NCBI GenBank assembly: GCA_031258195.1
Contig: JAIRNF010000027.1
Coordinates: forward strand, 62,001-126,000
Reading direction: 5' to 3'
DNA: 64,000 nucleotides
Source: Prevotellaceae bacterium
Lineage (GTDB): Bacteria > Bacteroidota > Bacteroidia > Bacteroidales > UBA932
Positions 24,640 through 34,527 of this stretch are shown in pieces (the stretch's first letter is position 1; the number at the start of each line of letters is the position of its first letter). Under the pieces are notes generated by a model. That model saw only the letters and a list, made by a program, of their open reading frames with translations. It ran no database searches and was not told the origin of the DNA. The position numbers and the translations under genes were made by a program.

Positions 24640-24945
24640 ATGTTTGAAGTAGAAAAAAATATAGTTAAGGCGCTGAAGAATGTTTACGACCCCGAAATAC
24701 CCGTAAACATTTACGATTTGGGGCTGATTTACGAAATAAAAGTTGACGAAGAAAGCAAGGTAGAGGTTACCATGACGCTAACGGCACCTAACTGCCCTAT
24801 GGCAGACGATTTGCTCGACGATGTACACAACAGCGTTACAGATGTTCCGGGGGTTACAGATGTAACCGTTAAGCTTACATTTGAACCGGAATGGAATAAA
24901 GATATGATGACCGAAGAAGCTAAGCTGGAGCTGGGTTTCTTATAG
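24640..24945 (+). CDS. MIP18/DUF59 family Fe-S assembly protein (SufT-like)
   Basis: 101 residues, the whole DUF59 domain: ALKNVYDPEIPVNIYDLGLIYEI (about 10-32, with the conserved Asp-Pro-Glu and Asp-Leu-Gly-Leu) and LTAPNCPMADDLLDDV (about 47-62) with the conserved Cys51. These proteins assist maturation of Fe-S proteins. The context with sufS and sufE supports that role. Confidence 0.88.
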   Translation: MFEVEKNIVKALKNVYDPEIPVNIYDLGLIYEIKVDEESKVEVTMTLTAPNCPMADDLLDDVHNSVTDVPGVTDVTVKLTFEPEWNKDMMTEEAKLELGFL

Positions 24946-24950
24946 AATAA

Positions 24951-25017
24951 CGTTATTCCGACCATTAGAGGGAATCTGTTGAAAATCGGCAGATTTCTTA
25001 CTTCACTCAAAATGACG
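24951..25017. repeat. Degenerate dispersed hairpin element
   Basis: CGTTATTCCGACCATTAGAG and CTTCACTCAAAATGACG, with GGAATCT/AGATTTC inside, keep the plan of the element but have several unpaired positions. An old copy between sufT and folK. Confidence 0.6.
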
Positions 25018-25051
25018 TATTTATTTAAATGACGAATAATTGATGGTCACT

Positions 25052-25540
25052 ATGTCAAAGACCTATCTTCTTCTTGGTGCCGATATCGGCGATAAAAGAA
25101 CAACCTTTGCCAAGGCAAAGCAGCTGATAGGAGAGAGTGTAGGACGAATTATTAGAGAATCGTCTTTATACGAATCGGCGGCATGGGGATTTAAAAACGA
25201 TACTACTTTTTTAAACCAGGTTTTAGAGGTAGAAACCTCTTTATCTCCGCTTGATTTGTTAGATGGTCTTCAAAAGATAGAAAACGAATTGGGACGAACC
25301 CGCTCGGGCAATGGCTACGAATCTCGCCTTATAGATATAGATATTCTCTTTTACGATGATTTAGTAACGAATACGTCCGAGCTAACAGTTCCTCATCCCC
25401 ATTTGCATAAGCGTATGTTTACGCTTGCTCCGCTTAGCGAGTTGGCTCTTAATTATATTCATCCGGTATTGCATAAATCTGTCTCACGCTTAAAGGCGGA
25501 GTGTACAGATAGGGGGGTAGTAAGAAAAATAAACGGTTAG
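25052..25540 (+). CDS. folK: 2-amino-4-hydroxy-6-hydroxymethyldihydropteridine pyrophosphokinase (HPPK)
   Basis: Transfers pyrophosphate from ATP to the pterin in folate synthesis. The N-terminus YLLLGADIGDKRTTF matches the family LGxNxGDR region. ENELGRTRSGNGYESRLIDIDILF (about 80-103) contains the Mg-binding Asp pair, and VPHPHLHKRMFTLAPLSEL (about 115-133) is the conserved end. 162 residues. I chose ATG 25052; in-frame TTG 25040 and ATG 25043 are possible but add nothing conserved. Convergent with tsaE, stops overlapping by two or so bases. Confidence 0.92.
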   Translation: MSKTYLLLGADIGDKRTTFAKAKQLIGESVGRIIRESSLYESAAWGFKNDTTFLNQVLEVETSLSPLDLLDGLQKIENELGRTRSGNGYESRLIDIDILFYDDLVTNTSELTVPHPHLHKRMFTLAPLSELALNYIHPVLHKSVSRLKAECTDRGVVRKING

Positions 25541-25956
25541 ATTTTTTTCGATATAGTACGTGTACCGTCGGGCTGCTGCTCTATTTGCAGCCTAAGCGTA
25601 TTGTCGGGTAACAGCGTTTCTATTAGTTCAGGCCATTCGATTAAGCATAGATTCCCGCTGTAAAAATACTCTTCGTAGCCAAAATCATAAACCTCTTCCA
25701 GTTTATTTATACGGTAAAAATCGAAGTGATAGATGGTTGCCTCACTTTCAGTATGGTATTCGTTTACCAGCGAGAAAGTCGGGCTATTCACAACATCCGT
25801 AACGCCCAGTTTCCTGCAAAGCTCTTTAATCAGGGTGGTTTTGCCTACGCCCATTTTACCATAGAAAGCAATAACTGCAGCCTCTTTAATTATCGGTAAT
25901 AAAGAGGCTGCTGCTATTGGTAATTCTTGTATTCCGTGAATTTCTATTGGCTTCAT
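25537..25956 (-). CDS. tsaE: tRNA threonylcarbamoyladenosine biosynthesis ATPase TsaE
   Basis: Small P-loop ATPase needed with TsaB/TsaD to make t6A in tRNA. The Walker A GKMGVGKTT starts at residue 33. VNSPTFSLVNEY (about 56-67), YHFDFYRI and LIEWPE (about 105-110) are the family landmarks. 139 residues. It overlaps the end of porW by four bases (ATGA type), so it is cotranscribed with it. Confidence 0.94.
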   Translation of the reverse strand: MKPIEIHGIQELPIAAASLLPIIKEAAVIAFYGKMGVGKTTLIKELCRKLGVTDVVNSPTFSLVNEYHTESEATIYHFDFYRINKLEEVYDFGYEEYFYSGNLCLIEWPELIETLLPDNTLRLQIEQQPDGTRTISKKI

Positions 25957-28700
25957 TCTTCGGCTAAGTAGTATTGTCGGAAGAATAAAATATAGCCATC
26001 CAGCGATTTTTTCAGCTTCAATCGCTCAAGATTATCCTTAGATATTACAAGGCAACGAATGTCCTGTCCTTCCACCTCAAGTGTTTTAGGATTGCTGGTA
26101 ATAGCATTGTAATAGCCCATTGCTTCTGTTTTATTGTTGAATGCGCTTATTACAACTGCCTTACTGTTGCTGTCTATGTCGGGTTCTTCTCTTAGCTGGT
26201 AGTTTTGGTTAAGATAGCGATCGGCATTAAACAGCGCAATGCTAAATGCAAGCTGGTTAACCGCTAGGTCTTTGCTAACAACTACGAGTACCAAATGCTC
26301 GGCGTTTTCTACATAACGATAATCCTGATCAGGCGTAATCTCTTCTTGTACGGTTGGCGGAACTGGAATATCTTCTACCTTTTCTCCTTCCGTTGTTGTT
26401 GGAGGTGTAGGTAGTTCGGACGCTGTAGTTGGAGAAGTAGTACTACCGCCTTCCAGCACGCTGAGAATACTCCTTGCGGCAGCTGATGCGCTTGTATTCG
26501 GATAGGTTTTTGTTATTCCTCGTAAATCTTCCTTATAGGCTTCAACGTTATCGTTATAAGATGTCGATAGTACTTTCAGAAGTGCAAAGTTAGGTTCTAC
26601 AGTTAGCCCTTTATAGCTTTGCAACGAGCTGTTGGCAATGCTTAATGCTTGCGAATAGCTGCCGTTACGGTATAGCGCCAGCGCTTCTGCGTACTTCTGT
26701 TCGGCTTCTTCCTCAAGCACTATCAATTCTTGCAGATAGTTCGGATTTTGAGCCACAAGAGCCATTCTGTTCTCGGGGAACTCGCTTACCAGCTTAGCCT
26801 TGTATTCTTCGGCTTCTGCATACCTGCCTTCTGTCAGCAGCAGCTGGTAAATGCTATGGTAGATGGCGGGTAGGTTCTCGTTTTGAGGGAACTCTCTAAG
26901 TAGTCGAAGATATGCTCCAAGCGCCTTTTCATTATTGCGTATGTCGTTGTAATATGCCGCCGCAAGGTTATACAGCGCTCGTTCTAGCCGTGTATTAGAT
27001 GCTTCCATCGCCTCTTTTGTTAGCGGAACATTTTGTAAATAATACTCTGCGGAAGTAACAGGTATATCCTTCTTAGGAGTACCACCTTCCGGCAGTTCGC
27101 CGTCGGCAAGTAGCTCGTCTTCAATCTCTTCATCGGATATTGCCGACACGGCTTTATTTTTACGTCTCCAGCTATCCTCTAACTTTCTACGCCCCCAGCG
27201 AGCCTTAAAATCGTTCGATCCTTGATTAACGGTAATGGTGTTGTAGAAATACCATCTGTTAGCTGTTGGGGCTGATTGAGCCTTCATGCCGGGCATTTGC
27301 TGCGTATTGTATTGATATCCGTGGCCACTGCTGTACTGGTACGACTGCTGTTCGGCTTGCTGGCGTTGCAGGGCTTCTTTTGCCTGCGCATCGGCATATG
27401 CCTGACGCTCGGTTGGGTTCATCTTTGCTATTCGTCGCAGGCTGTCTTCTCGATTTACAACAGCAAGATTTCTACCTACTACATTCAGTATGTTAGCCAT
27501 GCTATCGGCGTACCTTTGCCGTGGATGGCTTGTTAGCAGCTCTGCCGCATCGCGATATCCGGTATAAGCAGGGTAATAGTCTTCAACAGAATAGTAGTGG
27601 CTTCCTAAGGCTAACGATGATAATCCTTTTTGGATATCGTTGCCCATACTGGCTCCTACAGATTTTTTGTAGTAGCCAATTGCGTTAGTAGTATCGCCTT
27701 GTGTTTTGGCGAGATTACCTAAAGCGTAGTATATCTGGTCGAAATATTCGGTGTTATTCTCGTTAGCCAACATCTTCTTATAGCGTGCTTCCAGCTCTTT
27801 ACCTTCTGTTTGCAAGTCCATTGTGTTGGCAATATTCATCAATGCGCTAAACTGTACATCGTAAGGTATGTTCATTTTGGTAATCTTCTCGTAGTAGGCT
27901 CTTGCCATGGTTTTATTACCAATTCGCTCATACAGCTGTGCCAGAATAAATCGATAACGAACTTTGGTTTCGCGCATGCGGGCTTTACCAATGGCGTCTT
28001 CCAGCTGATGAATTGCTTCGTTATATCGTCCTTGCTTTATGTATATATCTGCCCAAACCGAGTTAAGGGTAAGACGCAACTTTTTGGAGTAAATGATTTC
28101 ATCATCTTTTTCCAGCCTTTTTTCTAAACGCTCTAGCTGATCCGCCGCTTCTTGTGGAGATTCTGTTTGCGCAGCAAGAACGGCAAGCCAAACTCTTGCT
28201 TCTGTAACGGTGTTCTGGTCTTGGTAGTTGGTAATAATATTTTCGAAAGTAGCTTTTGCCTCATTGTACTTTTGCGAATACATCTGCGACTTACCGATAA
28301 GTAGATAGGCATCATCTACCATGTTGTTAAACTCCTTACGGTTATAAAATTTGCGGTATGCTTCTGATGGTGCTGCTTTACGTTTGGGCTTAACCGTTAT
28401 AGAATGTTTAGCTATAAGCTTTTCTGATTTGGTAACCGTTTGATCTAAGTCTGACATGGTAACGTTAGGTGCTTCGGGGTAAGCAAAAGCAAATACCGGA
28501 AGTATTTCGTCAAACGATCGAGGATAGATTGCTTCCGCTTTTTTCGAAGCTTCTTTAAAGCTTTGGTTTGCGTTAAAGTTAACGTTGAAGCGAGCCGTAA
28601 GGTTATGGTACTGCCTGCTCGTCCATGTATTCTTTTTGGTAGAACACCCTCCTAAAAGTATAAGAAGAAGTAAAGCTGCTATTAAGTTAATCCGCCTCAT
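25953..28700 (-). CDS. porW: T9SS periplasmic lipoprotein PorW/SprE
   Basis: 915 residues. The lipoprotein signal ends LLLILLGGC with Cys19, and the N-terminal motif YHNLTARFNVNFNANQSF (about 31-48) is characteristic of PorW/SprE. The rest is rich in TPR helices (about 130-420 and 590-720). A low-complexity Pro/Thr/Glu-rich linker (about 755-795) precedes a final globular part. PorW links the PorKN ring to the translocon in type IX secretion. It is followed by tsaE and lies upstream in coordinates of the porP-gldN block, separated by a terminator. A -7 box is at 28735-28742. Confidence 0.88.
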   Translation of the reverse strand: MRRINLIAALLLLILLGGCSTKKNTWTSRQYHNLTARFNVNFNANQSFKEASKKAEAIYPRSFDEILPVFAFAYPEAPNVTMSDLDQTVTKSEKLIAKHSITVKPKRKAAPSEAYRKFYNRKEFNNMVDDAYLLIGKSQMYSQKYNEAKATFENIITNYQDQNTVTEARVWLAVLAAQTESPQEAADQLERLEKRLEKDDEIIYSKKLRLTLNSVWADIYIKQGRYNEAIHQLEDAIGKARMRETKVRYRFILAQLYERIGNKTMARAYYEKITKMNIPYDVQFSALMNIANTMDLQTEGKELEARYKKMLANENNTEYFDQIYYALGNLAKTQGDTTNAIGYYKKSVGASMGNDIQKGLSSLALGSHYYSVEDYYPAYTGYRDAAELLTSHPRQRYADSMANILNVVGRNLAVVNREDSLRRIAKMNPTERQAYADAQAKEALQRQQAEQQSYQYSSGHGYQYNTQQMPGMKAQSAPTANRWYFYNTITVNQGSNDFKARWGRRKLEDSWRRKNKAVSAISDEEIEDELLADGELPEGGTPKKDIPVTSAEYYLQNVPLTKEAMEASNTRLERALYNLAAAYYNDIRNNEKALGAYLRLLREFPQNENLPAIYHSIYQLLLTEGRYAEAEEYKAKLVSEFPENRMALVAQNPNYLQELIVLEEEAEQKYAEALALYRNGSYSQALSIANSSLQSYKGLTVEPNFALLKVLSTSYNDNVEAYKEDLRGITKTYPNTSASAAARSILSVLEGGSTTSPTTASELPTPPTTTEGEKVEDIPVPPTVQEEITPDQDYRYVENAEHLVLVVVSKDLAVNQLAFSIALFNADRYLNQNYQLREEPDIDSNSKAVVISAFNNKTEAMGYYNAITSNPKTLEVEGQDIRCLVISKDNLERLKLKKSLDGYILFFRQYYLAEE

Positions 28701-28734
28701 TAAAATAGTTTGCAGAGTTCTTTTATTTAGTTTA

Positions 28735-28742
28735 CAAATATA
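28735..28742 (-). promoter_or_regulatory. -7 box for porW
   Basis: TATATTTG on the minus strand matches TAnnTTTG, 34 bases before the porW ATG. Confidence 0.45.
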
Positions 28743-28789
28743 ATACTAAAAATGAGAAATAGCTGGCTTGGCATCTTGAGATAAAAATA

Positions 28790-28821
28790 AACCCTAGAAG
28801 AATAGATATTCTGCTAGGGCT
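28790..28821 (-). terminator. Terminator of the porP-gldN operon
   Basis: On the minus strand CCCTAG-c-AGAATA pairs with TATTCT-t-CTAGGG around a 3-4 base loop and is followed by a T-rich tract. It lies 29 bases after the gldN stop. Confidence 0.75.
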
Positions 28822-28849
28822 ATGTCTTTAATCTAAAGCCGACTATATG

Positions 28850-29722
28850 TTAGTATTCCCAAAGGTCATGCTCAAAGTTGAATATCTCTGTTTCAATACG
28901 TTGAGATTCTAACATTGCCTCTAAACCTGTACGTGTATAGGTGTTGAGCCAACGGTTATTCATTACGTTTGATTGAGCAACGATATACGAAGAAAAGCGC
29001 CTTACTTGGAAAAAATCATCAAAGGAAAGCTGAGAAACTTCGTTTTCCGATACATAGCAAGCTACGTTAGCCAGTACATTTCTTGCTTCGGGGTAGTAAA
29101 CCCAAAACAGCTGCTTTTTAACTTTATCACCGACAACGATTTCATCTTCATCGTCTGTCGTTAGCTCTCTGTTATATACACGTATAGGACAAATGCCGAT
29201 TATGCGGGTATACATGCGCGAGTAGTGCTTATCGAAGAACCATTCTTCTTTTACAAGCAACTCCTGAACTTCTCCCCAGTTAAACGAACCAGGCACAACA
29301 ACAGTTGTATCGCCCGAATCGTCTAGTTTTCTGCGTGTTTCTACTCTATCGCCTATTTCTAGGTTTTCTTTTATCTCTTCAAGTGTAAGAGCGGTAGTAA
29401 ACACATCGTCGGTAGGATCGTACACCGTAATATTACCCTCTATAGCCGCATAGTATAGTGCTTGTACTAGGCTCTGACGATTTTGCATTTCAACAGTAGG
29501 GTAGTATAGCGGTTGGTTCATTTTTTCTCTCAAATCAACAACCCTCCACAGCTTGGTTGACCATATAATATCGGCTTCTCTAGAGTGAGGATATGGTATG
29601 GCTTTCCGTTCTTTAATGATTGTTTTAGGAACGTTAGTGTCCGGAACCAAACCTTGCTTTGGTTGAGCCAGTAACGACGCTGAAAATATAACCGCTGAGG
29701 CTATAAAAAGTAACTTTTTCAT
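28850..29722 (-). CDS. gldN: T9SS ring protein GldN/PorN
   Basis: 290 residues. The signal peptide MKKLLFIASAVIFSASLLAQ is followed by the family's mature start and the conserved DIIWSTKLWRVVDLREKMNQPLYYP region (about 50-74). IIGICPIRVYNRE and VYYPEARNVLANVACY are typical later blocks. GldN forms a large periplasmic ring with the lipoprotein GldK beneath the outer membrane. It is the last gene of the porP-gldK-gldL-gldM-gldN operon and has a good terminator after it. Confidence 0.93.
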   Translation of the reverse strand: MKKLLFIASAVIFSASLLAQPKQGLVPDTNVPKTIIKERKAIPYPHSREADIIWSTKLWRVVDLREKMNQPLYYPTVEMQNRQSLVQALYYAAIEGNITVYDPTDDVFTTALTLEEIKENLEIGDRVETRRKLDDSGDTTVVVPGSFNWGEVQELLVKEEWFFDKHYSRMYTRIIGICPIRVYNRELTTDDEDEIVVGDKVKKQLFWVYYPEARNVLANVACYVSENEVSQLSFDDFFQVRRFSSYIVAQSNVMNNRWLNTYTRTGLEAMLESQRIETEIFNFEHDLWEY

Positions 29723-29765
29723 ACGAAAAAAAATTTATTCTAAATATCTAAGTAACGTACTACTG

Positions 29766-31352
29766 CTACTTAACTCTAATTACTAAATCGTTCAGATCCA
29801 TAGATCCGCTAGGTCCATTTGCCTTGATCTTGGTAATGGTAACCTGGCTGTTATTCCTCATGTTGCCGAACATTCTTCTGTGCTTGTCGTTAAAATAAGG
29901 ACCGGAAGAAGGCTCATCTTGAGTGTACCCTTCGTTGTTTACCACGCTTACCTCAAAAGACGTAATGGTAAACTTAGCATCAAAGTCGAAATCAGAAGGT
30001 GGTACAGCTTTTAACCCTTGCGATGATGCCAGCTGTCCCTTAGTTGCTGTTTTACCTTGTATGCCATCTACAACAGCTGTTGGTGGTGGTACCGGTTTAA
30101 CACGAAACTCTGAGGTACCCATGTTTTGCCATTTACCATCTATTTCTGCCGATACAACAATGCTCATAGCCTTAGAGCCGGCGGCCGGTGTAACCATAAA
30201 CTGCTCGCCCTGCCGTGGTAAAGTACCTCCGCCTTTTACTTCTGCACGTATCTTATCCGCAGGCACACCCGCGCCAACCGAAATATCCAGAGGGTTAGGA
30301 ATACCGCTATATAAAACGTTCATCTTAGATGGGGATACCGTTGCTGTTGGCTTTATAACTTGGAATTGAATTCTAAAGTTTTGCGTTTCTTCTCCGTTCG
30401 GACCGATATACCTGATTGTTGCAGGACGATCTACAATACCCGGACTTGTTGCAGGAACTCTATAAATCACCTTACCATCTTCGCCCGATTCTCTGGGGCT
30501 ATCGTTGCCTATTATAACAGTCGATTTTGTATTTGGATCGTATGCGGCTAAGAAAATTTCGGCAACATACTCTCCTCCCTGCACGATATATTCTGAGTTA
30601 GCTCTTATCACAGGTTGTACAGCCGAAAACTTAAAGTCGTCTGCGCCAATCTTAACAAATAAATGGTTAAGCATTGCCGTTTCGCTGCTAAGAATATCAA
30701 GCTGTAGCTTAGATAAAAGTGTTATAGTTGCGATTAACGGACTATTATAAAACTGCAGGCTGGGCCAGTCTTTCTTGTTTCTATCGTCGGTTTTTGGTAC
30801 TTCGGTGGACAGAAGACCATTAATAGTGTTTTTTAATGCTTGATCTTTTGGTGTATCATCCTCAATTAGCGCCAGTAGAGAGTTCTTGTAGCCAATAACA
30901 TCTTGCTCCAGCTTGTAGCCTTCTCCGTTGTTGTCCTGTCCTACAAGAATGCGAGTGCCTGTGTCGGTATCGCTCTTTTTGGCTATGCTATCCGCCTTAA
31001 TTCCGTTGCCATTTTTTAGCGCCAACGATTCTTCTCCCTCGCTAGCCTTGATAAGCCTTATCTTTAGCGAGTCAATAGTGTTGTACAGCTTATGCGTTTC
31101 TTCTCTAACTTCGGTGGCTTTTTTTAACCACGGACCAACTTTTTGTGGTTCGTTGGCTGCCGCCAGCACAAAGTCTTCGTAGTTTTGGTTATTGTTTAAC
31201 CGAACAATACCTATAGTTTGTTGAAAGCCATCTTCTACACGAACGAAAGCATCCAATACTTCAGCCGATACATTCAGCGCCAACATTGCGGTTAGCACCA
31301 AATACATCATGTTAATCATCTTTTGCCTTGGAGACAACTTTTGTCCTGCCAT
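29766..31352 (-). CDS. gldM: T9SS motor protein GldM/PorM
   Basis: 528 residues. The N-terminus SPRQKMINMMYLVLTAMLALNVSAEVL (about 7-33) holds the single membrane helix. A long helical then beta-rich periplasmic part follows (domains D1-D4 in known structures), ending with LNDLVIRVK. GldM forms dimers that cross the periplasm and couple the GldL proton channel to the GldK/GldN ring. The start is seven bases after the gldL stop. Confidence 0.95.
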   Translation of the reverse strand: MAGQKLSPRQKMINMMYLVLTAMLALNVSAEVLDAFVRVEDGFQQTIGIVRLNNNQNYEDFVLAAANEPQKVGPWLKKATEVREETHKLYNTIDSLKIRLIKASEGEESLALKNGNGIKADSIAKKSDTDTGTRILVGQDNNGEGYKLEQDVIGYKNSLLALIEDDTPKDQALKNTINGLLSTEVPKTDDRNKKDWPSLQFYNSPLIATITLLSKLQLDILSSETAMLNHLFVKIGADDFKFSAVQPVIRANSEYIVQGGEYVAEIFLAAYDPNTKSTVIIGNDSPRESGEDGKVIYRVPATSPGIVDRPATIRYIGPNGEETQNFRIQFQVIKPTATVSPSKMNVLYSGIPNPLDISVGAGVPADKIRAEVKGGGTLPRQGEQFMVTPAAGSKAMSIVVSAEIDGKWQNMGTSEFRVKPVPPPTAVVDGIQGKTATKGQLASSQGLKAVPPSDFDFDAKFTITSFEVSVVNNEGYTQDEPSSGPYFNDKHRRMFGNMRNNSQVTITKIKANGPSGSMDLNDLVIRVK

Positions 31353-31359
31353 AGCCCTA

Positions 31360-32190
31360 TTACTTGTTTAGTACCGATGTAACGGCAGTAAGCATACTTC
31401 CGTAAACAGTATTAAGTTTTGCAACGTTATCGTTAAGTGATGCCATATCGCTTGATAGCCGCTGGGTTTGATCTACCGATTTTTTTACGGTACCAACCAA
31501 CGAGCCGATCTCTTTATTGAGTGAGTCGTAGTTTTCTCTATAACGTTCGTTATCTTGTAGCTGAAGTTCAAATGAAGAGTTAACAGCAGCAAGATTCTTG
31601 TTCAAAAAGTTCATTTGATCTTTATATCCTGCCTGAGCAGAAGCCAAAGATTCCATTCCCTTCTTTGTTTGCTCGCTAATGCTGTTAATGCTTGCTGCGG
31701 TTGTAATATATGCTTCGCTTAAATTTCCGGCTGATCCGGTAACAGAACCTACTGATTGTGTAGCCCTATCAAGGTTTTCTGTAAGGCGTGCAGAAGCTTC
31801 TGCTACAGCGGCTAAGCTGGTTAGCTGATCTATAGTATTTCCTAGCTTCTCTAAGCCACCTTTCAGCCTATCTGTCTGTTCTTGATCTATATCTAAGTTA
31901 ATTTGAGGAGCAGTACCCACTCCTCCTCTCTGTAGTGAGGTACCTTCATCATTTCCTTCTCCTACTAGTTCCGGGAAAACGTTGTCCCACTGATAGCTCT
32001 TTTCTACCGGCTCAAATGCGGAAATAACGAAAATAATACACTCGGTAAACATACCAATAGAAAGCATCACACCAGCAAATGGCCAATGCTGTAACTTAAA
32101 CAGCGCACCAAGAAGAACTACCGCCGCGCCCAAGCCGTACGCTTTGTTTATGAAAGATTTAAAGGACTTACTTTGGGTAAAATTTGCCAT
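31360..32190 (-). CDS. gldL: T9SS motor protein GldL/PorL
   Basis: 276 residues. Two adjacent membrane helices near the N-terminus (about 14-30 and 37-58) contain the GAALFKLQHWPFAGVMLSIG-type segment with Gly/His/Trp. The second helix carries an acidic residue (FTECIIFVISAFEP), the expected site of the proton path. The remainder is a cytoplasmic coiled-coil-like tail (about 110-276). With GldM it forms the proton-driven motor of type IX secretion. Confidence 0.94.
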   Translation of the reverse strand: MANFTQSKSFKSFINKAYGLGAAVVLLGALFKLQHWPFAGVMLSIGMFTECIIFVISAFEPVEKSYQWDNVFPELVGEGNDEGTSLQRGGVGTAPQINLDIDQEQTDRLKGGLEKLGNTIDQLTSLAAVAEASARLTENLDRATQSVGSVTGSAGNLSEAYITTAASINSISEQTKKGMESLASAQAGYKDQMNFLNKNLAAVNSSFELQLQDNERYRENYDSLNKEIGSLVGTVKKSVDQTQRLSSDMASLNDNVAKLNTVYGSMLTAVTSVLNK

Positions 32191-32216
32191 TTTTTTAGGG
32201 TTTTATAGATGGGATA

Positions 32217-33545
32217 TTATTGATTATACACTCTTGGTCCGGCGTACTGGCGAACAGTACGGAATCCGATATAGCATTTTGCCGAATCCTGATACTCGAA
32301 AGTGCGGGTTCCGCATTGTATGTAGTAAGCAATGTCTTTCCACGAACCACCTCTGATAACCTTTCTTTTTTGAACGGTTGGGTCGTCTTTCTTTGCATTA
32401 TATGTAAAAGTAGGGGCTAAGTCGTGGTAGAAAGATGTTGCGTTTTCATCGAAAGCGTTTGCTGTCCATTCCGCAACGTTACCTGCCATATCGTATAAAC
32501 CGTACTCATTAGGTTCGTACGAGCCAACAGAAATAGGTCTAACACCGCCGTCGTATCCGTAACGTCCGCGTTGAGGTTTAAAGTTTGCCAAGTAGCATCC
32601 TTCTTTGTTTGTAGTGTAATATCCGCCCCAAGGATATAGCTGTCCGTCTATACCGCCTCGTGCGGCATACTCCCATTCAACTTCCGTTGGTAAGCGGTAT
32701 TCGTGGGGTTGTTCGCCCTTACGGGGAGCTTCAACTTCTGTTTTCCATCTAGCATAAGCATTTGCTTGCTTCCATGTTACACCCACAACAGGGTAGTCGT
32801 TATAGGCAGGATGCCAGAAATATTTTGCGATTAATGCATCGTTATACATGTAGGCATAATCTCTGATCCAGCAAAGCGTATCGGGGTAAACGTTTACGCC
32901 GTCTTTCTTAATAAAGTCTGCACGGCTGGTTGGCTCTACCTCTTCTCCCTGGTCGTCGATGATAGTACCTATGTATTCATTCTCTTCATAATCCCAACGA
33001 GCACGAGCAGCTTGTTGGTAGTCAATCCACTGCCATTCGTAAACTAATCTTCTTACATCAACCTCTTTTTTACCCATCACCGACTCTTCCGGCGAGTACA
33101 TCATAGAATTTATAATGTCTTGAACATTAGGCTCTTTATAGTCAACCTTTTGTCTCCAATCAATCCGGGGTACGTCTAAAGGGTTGCCGTATTCGTCTTC
33201 AAAGATTTCGTAACCCAACTCCCTACGTAAGTTATATTCTTTTACGTAGTTGGTAAAGTTTCTATACTCTCCGTTAGTTACCTCAGTCTCATCCATCCAA
33301 AAAGCGTCAACTGTAATAGCTTTAGGACTACCGGTAAACGTTGAGAAAATATCCTCATCGCTATTACCCGATAAGAATGCTCCTCCCGGAATGAAAACCA
33401 TTGCATAGGGATTGGATTCCTTATACTCCTTGGGTTTTGGCTTTGTCGTGGGACCGGGATAACCGTTCCCCTTATTGCCTTTAAACAACGAACAGCCGCT
33501 AAGGGTAAGACATAGCAAAGCGCTTATAAAAAGTAGCTTCTTCAT
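32217..33545 (-). CDS. gldK: T9SS ring lipoprotein GldK/PorK
   Basis: 442 residues. The lipoprotein signal MKKLLFISALLCLTLSGC places lipid Cys at 18. The mature part is a formylglycine-generating-enzyme-like (FGE-sulfatase) domain: MVFIPGGAFLSGN (about 49-61), YRLPTEVEWEYAARGG, YDMAGNVAEWTANAF and IRGGSWKD. In GldK this fold is structural. It binds GldN to form the outer-membrane-attached ring. Confidence 0.94.
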   Translation of the reverse strand: MKKLLFISALLCLTLSGCSLFKGNKGNGYPGPTTKPKPKEYKESNPYAMVFIPGGAFLSGNSDEDIFSTFTGSPKAITVDAFWMDETEVTNGEYRNFTNYVKEYNLRRELGYEIFEDEYGNPLDVPRIDWRQKVDYKEPNVQDIINSMMYSPEESVMGKKEVDVRRLVYEWQWIDYQQAARARWDYEENEYIGTIIDDQGEEVEPTSRADFIKKDGVNVYPDTLCWIRDYAYMYNDALIAKYFWHPAYNDYPVVGVTWKQANAYARWKTEVEAPRKGEQPHEYRLPTEVEWEYAARGGIDGQLYPWGGYYTTNKEGCYLANFKPQRGRYGYDGGVRPISVGSYEPNEYGLYDMAGNVAEWTANAFDENATSFYHDLAPTFTYNAKKDDPTVQKRKVIRGGSWKDIAYYIQCGTRTFEYQDSAKCYIGFRTVRQYAGPRVYNQ

Positions 33546-33560
33546 ATTGTTAATGTATAA

Positions 33561-34487
33561 TTACAAGTAGCGTACACTTCTGTACTGCTGTTTTTTCTTT
33601 TCTGTCGATATCGTAAAGTTATAGTTCAAAAGTATTTCGTGAGAGCCTTTTGCTCCTTTTCTTACTTTAGTTGTAATAAAATCGTAGGAGTAGCCTACCT
33701 TAACTCCCCCAAACAGCTCAAAACCAACATTGGCTACAATAGCCTCGTTTAACCTGTACGATAAACCGCCCCATAGCTTATTGCGGTAAAACACATGGGC
33801 ATTTGCCGTATAATGCGCAACAGATAAATCGGTTGACATATATATCGAAGGACGAATATCAAAGTTTGGATCGCTAAGTACAAAACGATATCCCGCCATA
33901 AGGTAAAATACCCGTGGTAACTTTGAGGCTACGTCCGTCTTTGTTATTTTAGTCTCTAGCAAATGCATGCAAGAAAATCCTATAAACAGCTTATCATCAT
34001 TATAGTAAGCACCAAACCCAAAATCGGGACTTGTCGCTCCGTCATCTTTAGTCGGGATTACCGGGTCTGCATTGGTACCATCCGGTTGACGCCAGTTAGA
34101 GTTATCTATACTGGTACTCAAAAATCCGGCTGAAAGCCCAAACGATAAGTTTCCTTTCCACAGCGGAAAACGGAAAGCGTATCCTATGCTAACTCCGGGA
34201 GTTTTAAAGTAACCCATCTCGTCATTGTAAATAGAGAGGTTTACTCCCCCATGTAAAACATCAATCGGTCCATTTACGTTCAAAACCATTGATCGCGGGT
34301 TTTTCTCAAACCCCGTCATTTCCATTCTGACAACACCTGTTGCCTGAAAAAGCCCTGCGCTACCGACATAACCCGGATTTACAAAGGCTTGGTTAAATAT
34401 CCCCTGGCTAAAATGGGTGTTATCTTGCGCTTTTAAAACAAAGCCAATCAGTAAAAAACAAAGCGTAAGAATCCTTTCCTTTCCCAT
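33561..34487 (-). CDS. porP: T9SS PorP/SprF-type outer-membrane protein
   Basis: 308 residues from the ATG at 34487, which starts a proper signal peptide (MGKERILTLCFLLIGFVLKAQ). An in-frame ATG at 34556 would add 23 residues and lies upstream of the promoter. The mature part HFSQGIFNQAFVNPGYVGSAG and repeated beta strands (YRFVLSDPNFDIRPSIYM, VGFELFGGVKVGYSYD) fit the type IX membrane protein PorP/SprF family, an outer-membrane beta barrel. First gene of the gld operon. Confidence 0.92.
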   Translation of the reverse strand: MGKERILTLCFLLIGFVLKAQDNTHFSQGIFNQAFVNPGYVGSAGLFQATGVVRMEMTGFEKNPRSMVLNVNGPIDVLHGGVNLSIYNDEMGYFKTPGVSIGYAFRFPLWKGNLSFGLSAGFLSTSIDNSNWRQPDGTNADPVIPTKDDGATSPDFGFGAYYNDDKLFIGFSCMHLLETKITKTDVASKLPRVFYLMAGYRFVLSDPNFDIRPSIYMSTDLSVAHYTANAHVFYRNKLWGGLSYRLNEAIVANVGFELFGGVKVGYSYDFITTKVRKGAKGSHEILLNYNFTISTEKKKQQYRSVRYL

Positions 34488-34527
34488 TTCTAATGGTTTT
34501 ACTGGGATATTAAACACATACGAACTG